In this document: piece after piece, positions 59,109-64,000 of the stretch
How positions within the stretch are numbered: the first letter of the stretch is position 1
Layout of the letters: every line of letters starts with the position of its first letter
Assembly: GCF_036016955.1 (NCBI RefSeq)
Contig: NZ_JAYWXI010000006.1
Coordinates: forward strand, 1-64,000
Source: JAYWXI01 sp036016955
GTDB taxonomy: Bacteria > Bacteroidota > Bacteroidia > Flavobacteriales > Weeksellaceae
DNA length: 64,000 nucleotides
Direction of reading: 5' to 3'
The notes under the pieces: model-generated
Databases searched by the model: none
Told to the model about the DNA's origin: nothing
What the model saw: the letters and a program-made list of their open reading frames with translations, nothing else
Translations under genes and position numbers: made by a program

Positions 59109-60776
59109 ATGACGATGGATTTTAAAAACTTCCAGATGCCTTACAGCATCAATCCCGAATACTCAAAAAAAACCGCTTATTTCTCTATGGAATTCGCCAT
59201 AGATCAAGCGCTTAAAATATACTCCGGAGGCTTAGGATTTCTTGCCGGATCGCATATGCGAAGCGCCTACAACCTAAAGCAAGACCTCATCGGCATCGGT
59301 ATTCTTTGGAAATACGGCTACTACGACCAAGCCCGTAACAACGACCAAACCCTGCAGCCTACATGGACCAAAAAAAGGTACAGCTTTTTGCAAGATACCG
59401 GTATTAAATTCCAAATTGATATCCACAGCGCTCCGGTTTGGGTGAAAGTGCTTTATTTGGATCCCGAAACATTCCATACCGCACCGATGTTCTTCCTTTC
59501 CACCGACGTTCCGGAAAACGATTACATCTCCAAAACCATCTGCCATAAACTCTACGACGCCAACGAATCCACTAAAATAGCACAATACATCCTATTGGGA
59601 AAAGGAGGCGCCAAACTGTTGGACATGATGAACTTCAGCCGAGACATCTACCACTTCAATGAAGCCCACGCTCTTCCTGCCGCGTTTTACCTTCTGAGAA
59701 AATTCGACGGAGACATGGAAAAAGTAAAAGAAAAAGTCGTGTTTACCACCCACACCCCCGAAGAAGCCGGTAACGAAAAACACAGCTTCGATATGTGTTA
59801 CGACATGGGCTATTTCTCCGGATTCAGCAAAGAAGAAGTTAAAAACATCGAAGGCTACCCCGATCCCAATCTTTTCAACCACTCCCTCTGTGCGTTGAAA
59901 ATGTGTAAAATAGCCAACGGCGTTTCCAAACTGCACGGCGAAGTTTCCAACATCATGTGGGGCAAATACCCCGGCATCGCCAAAATCACCTCCATCACCA
60001 ATGCCCAAGAATTCAAATATTGGGCAGATAAACCGCTTTATCAAGCGAAAGACGAAGGCGATGACACCCAATTCGATTTCCGAAAAAAACACATCAAAAA
60101 AAGACTCTTCAAAGTTGTTGCCGATCAATGCGGAAAACTCTTCGACCCCAACGTACTTACCATCGTGTGGGCCAGACGATTCGCCGGATACAAACGAGCC
60201 GACTTCCTGCTTCACGACAAAGAACGCTTCAGCAAAATGCTAAACAATAGCCGCTACCCCGTTCAAATCATCTGGGCCGGAAAACCCTACCCAATGGATT
60301 ACGCGGCCATCTCCACCTTCAATACCTTGGTGGAAGAAAGCAAAAATTACGGCAATATGGCCGTACTAACCGGCTACGAACTCGCTCTGAGTAAACTCCT
60401 GAAACAAGGCTCCGACGTTTGGTTGAATAACCCGCGTGTTCCGAGAGAAGCCTCAGGAACCTCAGGAATGACTGCCGCCATGAACGGATCCATCAACCTT
60501 TCCACCGACGACGGATGGATCCCCGAATTCGCCCAACCAGGCGTTAATAGTTTCGTCGTTCCGAAAGCCGATTATCTCAACATGAGTGTCTACGAACAAG
60601 ACAACTACGACTTGGAACAACTTTACCACATTTTGGAAAACCAAGTCATCCCAACATACTACGAAAGACCTGACGAATGGAGGAAAATCACCCAAACCGC
60701 CATGGACGACGTGAAGGAAACCTTCAATAGCGACCGTATGGCAAAAGAATATTACGACCTCCTCTACAACGCTTAA
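59109..60776 (+). CDS. GT35 alpha-glucan phosphorylase-like protein lacking the PLP lysine
   Basis: 555-aa protein of the short (MalP/AgpA-like) glycogen phosphorylase group. Family segments: AYFSMEFAIDQALKIYSGGLGFLAGSHMRSAYNL, FNEAHALPAAFYLL, VVFTTHTPEEAGNEKHSFD, TIVWARRFAGYKRADFLL and PREASGTSGMTAAMNGSINLSTDDGW. In active phosphorylases the position after Met in GM-K carries the PLP lysine; here it is Thr455, so phosphorolysis by the PLP mechanism seems impossible. It might be a glucosyltransferase without PLP, or a glucan sensor. A second in-frame ATG is at 59115. Monocistronic. Confidence 0.85.
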   Translation: MTMDFKNFQMPYSINPEYSKKTAYFSMEFAIDQALKIYSGGLGFLAGSHMRSAYNLKQDLIGIGILWKYGYYDQARNNDQTLQPTWTKKRYSFLQDTGIKFQIDIHSAPVWVKVLYLDPETFHTAPMFFLSTDVPENDYISKTICHKLYDANESTKIAQYILLGKGGAKLLDMMNFSRDIYHFNEAHALPAAFYLLRKFDGDMEKVKEKVVFTTHTPEEAGNEKHSFDMCYDMGYFSGFSKEEVKNIEGYPDPNLFNHSLCALKMCKIANGVSKLHGEVSNIMWGKYPGIAKITSITNAQEFKYWADKPLYQAKDEGDDTQFDFRKKHIKKRLFKVVADQCGKLFDPNVLTIVWARRFAGYKRADFLLHDKERFSKMLNNSRYPVQIIWAGKPYPMDYAAISTFNTLVEESKNYGNMAVLTGYELALSKLLKQGSDVWLNNPRVPREASGTSGMTAAMNGSINLSTDDGWIPEFAQPGVNSFVVPKADYLNMSVYEQDNYDLEQLYHILENQVIPTYYERPDEWRKITQTAMDDVKETFNSDRMAKEYYDLLYNA

Positions 60777-60810
60777 ACTTAGCTTTTAGTTTAAACTAAC
60801 TTATAAAATC

Positions 60811-60840
60811 TCGGGGCTGCCTTTTAGGCAGCCCCGATTT
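60811..60840 (+). terminator. terminator of the phosphorylase-like gene
   Basis: TCGGGGCTGCCT and AGGCAGCCCCGA form a twelve-base-pair stem with a very short loop, followed by TTTC; 34 bases after the stop. Confidence 0.75.
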
Positions 60841-60969
60841 CATAAAAGCTTTAGCATACCCTGATCTTTTAAAATTCTATAGAGGTAACCGACTCAATTT
60901 CTCCATAAAAAATGATAATCAAAAGCTCCGTAATTTCATCAAAAAAATAAATTCTGATAAATAATATAG

Positions 60970-60977
60970 TACCTTTG
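60970..60977 (+). promoter_or_regulatory. -7 element (TACCTTTG) of the DUF2461 gene
   Basis: Exact TAnnTTTG match 28 bases before the ATG at 61005. Confidence 0.6.
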
Positions 60978-61004
60978 GTAACATAAACAACTAAAGACCT
61001 TCTC

Positions 61005-61664
61005 ATGCCACTAAACGAAAAAACATTTCTCTTCCTGACCGACCTTCAAACGCACAACAACCGCGAATGGTTTAACGACAACAAAGAACGCTACCTCGAA
61101 GCCAAAGCCGACACCCTCCAACTCATTGAAGAACTCCTCGAAGAAATAGCCCATTTTGACCCCGAAATAGTAAAAATCAACGCCGAAAAAACCCTTTTCC
61201 GCATTTATCGCGACACTCGTTTTTCCAAGGACAAATCCCCCTACAAAACCAATTTCGGAGCCGCCATAGGCATGGGAAAATCCAGTCCGAAAGCAGGCTA
61301 TTACCTGCACATCGAACCCGGAAAATCCTTCCTCGCAGGAGGATTTCACCGCCCTGAAAGCACCCTCCTGAAAAAAATACGCCAAGACATTGTGGCTCTC
61401 AGTGACGATTTTAAAGCCTTAATAACGCATCCCAATTTCCGCGAGTCATTCCAAACGCTCGATACGGAACTTCAACTCTCAAGAGTCCCACAAGGCTTCG
61501 ACAAAGACCACCCCATGAAAGAATTTTTAAAATTAAAAAGTTTTACCGCCCGCCTCCCCCTGAGCGATTATGAACTCCAAACCCTTCCCCCGAAACATCT
61601 CGCCAACCATTACAAAACACTAAAACCCTTAAACGACTTTATAAATGGGGCTATCGACGCCTAA
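61005..61664 (+). CDS. DUF2461 domain-containing protein
   Basis: 219-aa cytosolic protein of the TIGR02453/DUF2461 family, function unknown. Landmarks: FLTDLQTHNNREWFNDNKERYLEAK at the start, KTLFRIYRDTRFSKDKSPYKTNFGAAIG near 65, GYYLHIEPGKSFLAGGFHRPES near 98, and QGFDKDHPMKEFLKLKSF near 165. Length is normal. Single gene with its own promoter, converging with susD across a strong hairpin. Confidence 0.92.
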   Translation: MPLNEKTFLFLTDLQTHNNREWFNDNKERYLEAKADTLQLIEELLEEIAHFDPEIVKINAEKTLFRIYRDTRFSKDKSPYKTNFGAAIGMGKSSPKAGYYLHIEPGKSFLAGGFHRPESTLLKKIRQDIVALSDDFKALITHPNFRESFQTLDTELQLSRVPQGFDKDHPMKEFLKLKSFTARLPLSDYELQTLPPKHLANHYKTLKPLNDFINGAIDA

Positions 61665-61720
61665 ACCCAGAGCCGGTCATCCAAAAAAGTGTATTTTTTT
61701 CTAAAAAATACAGGAAAAAC

Positions 61721-61754
61721 AAAATCCCGGGGCGGCAAGCCGCCCCGGGATTTT
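61721..61754. terminator. bidirectional terminator between DUF2461 and susD
   Basis: AAAATCCCGGGGCGGC and GCCGCCCCGGGATTTT form a perfect 16-base-pair stem around a two-base AA loop, with T-runs on both sides, between two convergent genes. Confidence 0.9.
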
Positions 61755-61772
61755 CAAAACTCAAATTTTTGC

Positions 61773-63095
61773 TTATAAATTAGGATTCTTCAGTCTTGCG
61801 CTTGCCGGAAACGGAAGCACATAACGGTCATCCCCCTGCTGCATTACCGCCGTCTCTGCCTCGTACTGATGTTGCATCTCAGGCTTCCCTGTCCGACGAA
61901 GATCATACCAGCGTAATCCCTCGAACGCCAACTCCCGTTGCCGCTCACCATAAAGTACCTTGAGATATTCTTCTCCTGACAGGGCTTCCACCTTCGCTTT
62001 AAAAACGGCCAACCCTTGAGCATTGTAACGCGTTGCCGCCAAAGCCAGCAATGTATTTTTGGAACTTTGCTCATCTCTCAATTTATACTCGGCTTCCGCC
62101 TTCAAAAGATAAATTTCTCCAACCCTAAACGAACTTTTCAGTTCATTCGATGAGGCAAATTTGGTCGATTGATACAACGTTCCCGAACGTCTGAAGTACT
62201 TGGCAAATCTCAAATCGTTAGTTTGGTCGTAAAGCCCGATTAAATTTTCACTCGCCCTATACACCGAATTTGTATTGGAATTCAGATTCGCATCAAGATT
62301 CATAATCGACTCCACAGAGCGGAAACTCGAAGGCAAAACCGAAAAACGGTTAAAATCTTCCAGCCTTCCATTAACCGCCAACACTTTCTGCGCATAAGAA
62401 AGAGCCTTGCCCCAATCCCCCATATATTGGTAAATCCTAGCACTGAAAGCATCCAATGCCACCTTAGTAAAGCGATAATTCAGCCCCGCATCAAACTGAT
62501 TGACACTCAAAAGCGATTCAGCCCTTTGAACATCCGCCAAAATCTGAGCATAAACCTGCTGAACCGTCGCCCTAGGATAGGTCTTTTCCAAATCAATTTC
62601 CAATACCAGAGGAACCGCCAAAGCCGAGCCATTCGCTTCTTCGTACATCGGAGCAAACAAGTTTACCAATTCAAAATTACACAATGCCCTCAGCGCATAC
62701 GCCTCTCCCAAAATCTGATTCTTTTCGGCCCCCTCAGGCATATCTTTGGCGCCTTGCAAAATCGTATGATTGGCATAAAATATAACACTATAAAACTGCC
62801 CGTAAGGCACCTCCACCGTTGCCGGATCCCGCGAAGAATCTTTCCAAAGAAAAAGATCCTTATACGAAACCACCTCATCCGATGAGGGGTTCAGCTGAAC
62901 TTCATCCGTACGGCTCTGAATCACTGCCCGATGGGCAGGATACAGCGAATAAGCCCGCGTCAAAACCGCCCTGTAGTCCTCCACCGTTTTCGGAATAGCC
63001 TTTCCCGTAGGTGTAATATCCAAAAAGCGGTCGCAAGACACCGTAGAAACAGACAGTAAAGACAAAAGCGATAATGCGATAATATGTTTTTTCAT
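61773..63095 (-). CDS. SusD/RagB-family nutrient-binding outer-membrane lipoprotein
   Basis: 440-aa surface lipoprotein that binds glycan or peptide and caps the SusC channel. Signal MKKHIIALSLLSLLSVSTVSC with lipidated Cys21, followed by DRFLDITPTGKAIPKTVEDYRAVL. SusD helices are recognisable: GEAYALRALCNFELVNLFAPMY near 130, the late EIYLLKAEAEYKLRD and the end region GERQRELAFEGLRWYDLRRTG. It follows susC by 22 bases. No substrate-specific hydrolase or regulator is visible on this side. Confidence 0.93.
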   Translation of the reverse strand: MKKHIIALSLLSLLSVSTVSCDRFLDITPTGKAIPKTVEDYRAVLTRAYSLYPAHRAVIQSRTDEVQLNPSSDEVVSYKDLFLWKDSSRDPATVEVPYGQFYSVIFYANHTILQGAKDMPEGAEKNQILGEAYALRALCNFELVNLFAPMYEEANGSALAVPLVLEIDLEKTYPRATVQQVYAQILADVQRAESLLSVNQFDAGLNYRFTKVALDAFSARIYQYMGDWGKALSYAQKVLAVNGRLEDFNRFSVLPSSFRSVESIMNLDANLNSNTNSVYRASENLIGLYDQTNDLRFAKYFRRSGTLYQSTKFASSNELKSSFRVGEIYLLKAEAEYKLRDEQSSKNTLLALAATRYNAQGLAVFKAKVEALSGEEYLKVLYGERQRELAFEGLRWYDLRRTGKPEMQHQYEAETAVMQQGDDRYVLPFPASARLKNPNL

Positions 63096-63117
63096 TTTGT
63101 TGTCGTTTTAAAAATGA

Positions 63118-64000
63118 TTAAAAGCCTATGTTAAACCCTAAAATAACCGATTTCTGTACCGGTGTGGCATAAATATTCCCATAGGTTTCCGGATCAAAAT
63201 AACCGGCAGTATTCGTTCCGAAAGTCAGCAGATTTCGCCCCTCAAGCGACAAACGCATGGAAGCAATTCCCGTAGACTTCAGTACCGACTGAGGAACCGA
63301 ATACCCCAACCTGATGCTGCTTATCCGAATAAAGCTAATCTCTTTGTTCCAAATATCCAGGTTGTTATAGATCCCCATATAGTCATTCCCCGGATAGAAC
63401 CAATTGTAAGTCAAGCGGTCCGAGGGAAGCGTTTCTGCCCCCACAATCCGTGGCAAACGCCCGTTTCCGGCATGAAGCACATCCGAAGAATAGTTCAATC
63501 CACGATCCACAGCCGTAAAATTATACGTCGGACGCCCCTTTACATACTGCCGAAGATTAAACGTCGTTGCAATGTTCAAGTCCCAATTTTTCATTCGGAA
63601 CGTGTTATTAATCCCCCCGTAAAATTTCGGATCCCTATCCCCCAAATAAGAATAAAGGCCTCGGGATTCCACATCCGACAAACTGCTCTGAACATAATCC
63701 GGCCAAAAGAAATCGTACGGATTGGAAAGTTTAAGGAAGTCCACCGCATTCACCACACTGCCATCCTTACCATAGAATAACGGCATTCCGTTCTCGTCCA
63801 ATCCCGCCGTTTTGATTCCGAAAACCGCATTAACCGGATAACCCAATCCCGACGGGGTAAACTGGTTATTCCGAGCCATGATTTGATCAATATTACTCCG
63901 GTTAGCCGCAATATTAATCGCCGTAGACCACGTAAAATTACCCGTATCCACATTCACCGAAGACACCGAAAATTCAAACCCTCGGTTGGTGATCCCCGCC
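63118..64000 (-). CDS. SusC/RagA-family TonB-linked outer-membrane protein, C-terminal part (runs off window)
   Basis: C-terminal 294 residues of a TonB-dependent channel; the 5' end lies beyond 64000. The frame is open across the edge and reads AGITNRGFEFSVSSVNVDTG, the 'NRGFE' segment typical of SusC before the last barrel strands. It ends with MRLSLEGRNLLTFGTNTAGYFDPETYGN, then SVILGFNIGF, whose terminal Phe is the outer-membrane barrel signal. Paired with SusD downstream as one nutrient-import complex. Confidence 0.93.
   Translation of the reverse strand, partial: AGITNRGFEFSVSSVNVDTGNFTWSTAINIAANRSNIDQIMARNNQFTPSGLGYPVNAVFGIKTAGLDENGMPLFYGKDGSVVNAVDFLKLSNPYDFFWPDYVQSSLSDVESRGLYSYLGDRDPKFYGGINNTFRMKNWDLNIATTFNLRQYVKGRPTYNFTAVDRGLNYSSDVLHAGNGRLPRIVGAETLPSDRLTYNWFYPGNDYMGIYNNLDIWNKEISFIRISSIRLGYSVPQSVLKSTGIASMRLSLEGRNLLTFGTNTAGYFDPETYGNIYATPVQKSVILGFNIGF

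Overview
The window is chromosomal DNA from a member of the Bacteroidota, most likely class Flavobacteriia and plausibly the Weeksellaceae (Chryseobacterium/Riemerella-like). The evidence is a SusC/SusD pair, a DUF5606 protein, a Cys-poor DksA/TraR protein, an LspA with a long periplasmic insert, BY-kinase capsule genes, and many promoters matching the Bacteroidota -7 consensus TAnnTTTG. There are no rRNA genes, no CRISPR array and no prophage. One IS982-type transposase is cut by the left edge.

Layout. 0-5.7 kb: transposase fragment, small lipoprotein, PIF1-type helicase, then a minus-strand housekeeping group (ruvX, def, DUF5606, mazG, folB). 5.8-26.4 kb: one unidirectional minus-strand surface-polysaccharide locus. 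Its upstream part is the conserved assembly machinery (WbpM-like 4,6-dehydratase, Wza, Wzc, UDP-HexNAc dehydrogenase). Its downstream part is visibly AT-richer and variable: Wzx flippase, two different polymerase candidates, five glycosyltransferase-type genes, two initiating sugar-phosphate transferases, a DegT aminotransferase, a 4-keto-sugar reductase/epimerase and rfbC-rfbB-rfbA. Gaps holding gene remnants and one GC-rich repeat punctuate this part, as expected of a locus assembled by recombination.

26.6-32.3 kb: recX, glyA, a DUF72 gene and class I ribonucleotide reductase (nrdA, nrdB; neither subunit has an ATP-cone). 32.7-37.1 kb: a four-gene MacAB-like export operon with one ATPase, two permeases and an adaptor. 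37.3-37.6 kb: tRNA-Lys, tRNA-Leu, tRNA-Lys. 37.7-46.6 kb: aroK, an S4 RNA-binding protein, a divergent FKBP-like lipoprotein, mtaB, sixA, a serine hydrolase, recJ, nadD, DUF3817 and DUF2062 genes. 46.6-56.3 kb: ileS, dksA-like, lspA, then a type I secretion-like trio (ABC transporter, HlyD adaptor, TolC) followed by a SanA-like gene. 56.4-61.7 kb: trpS, a fused pyrE-pyrF gene, a GT35 phosphorylase-like gene and DUF2461. 61.8-64.0 kb: susD and the 3' part of susC, which runs off the right edge.

No wholly new multi-gene system is evident. The strongest oddities are: a secretion ABC transporter whose nucleotide-binding domain keeps Walker A but has lost the signature motif, the H-loop His and a normal Walker B; a GT35 phosphorylase homologue with Thr at the expected PLP-lysine position; a eukaryote-like UMP synthase fusion; a Wzc kinase lacking the first Asp of Walker A'; a glycan locus with doubled initiating transferases and polymerases but no rfbD; and promoters placed so close to start codons that leaderless transcripts are likely.
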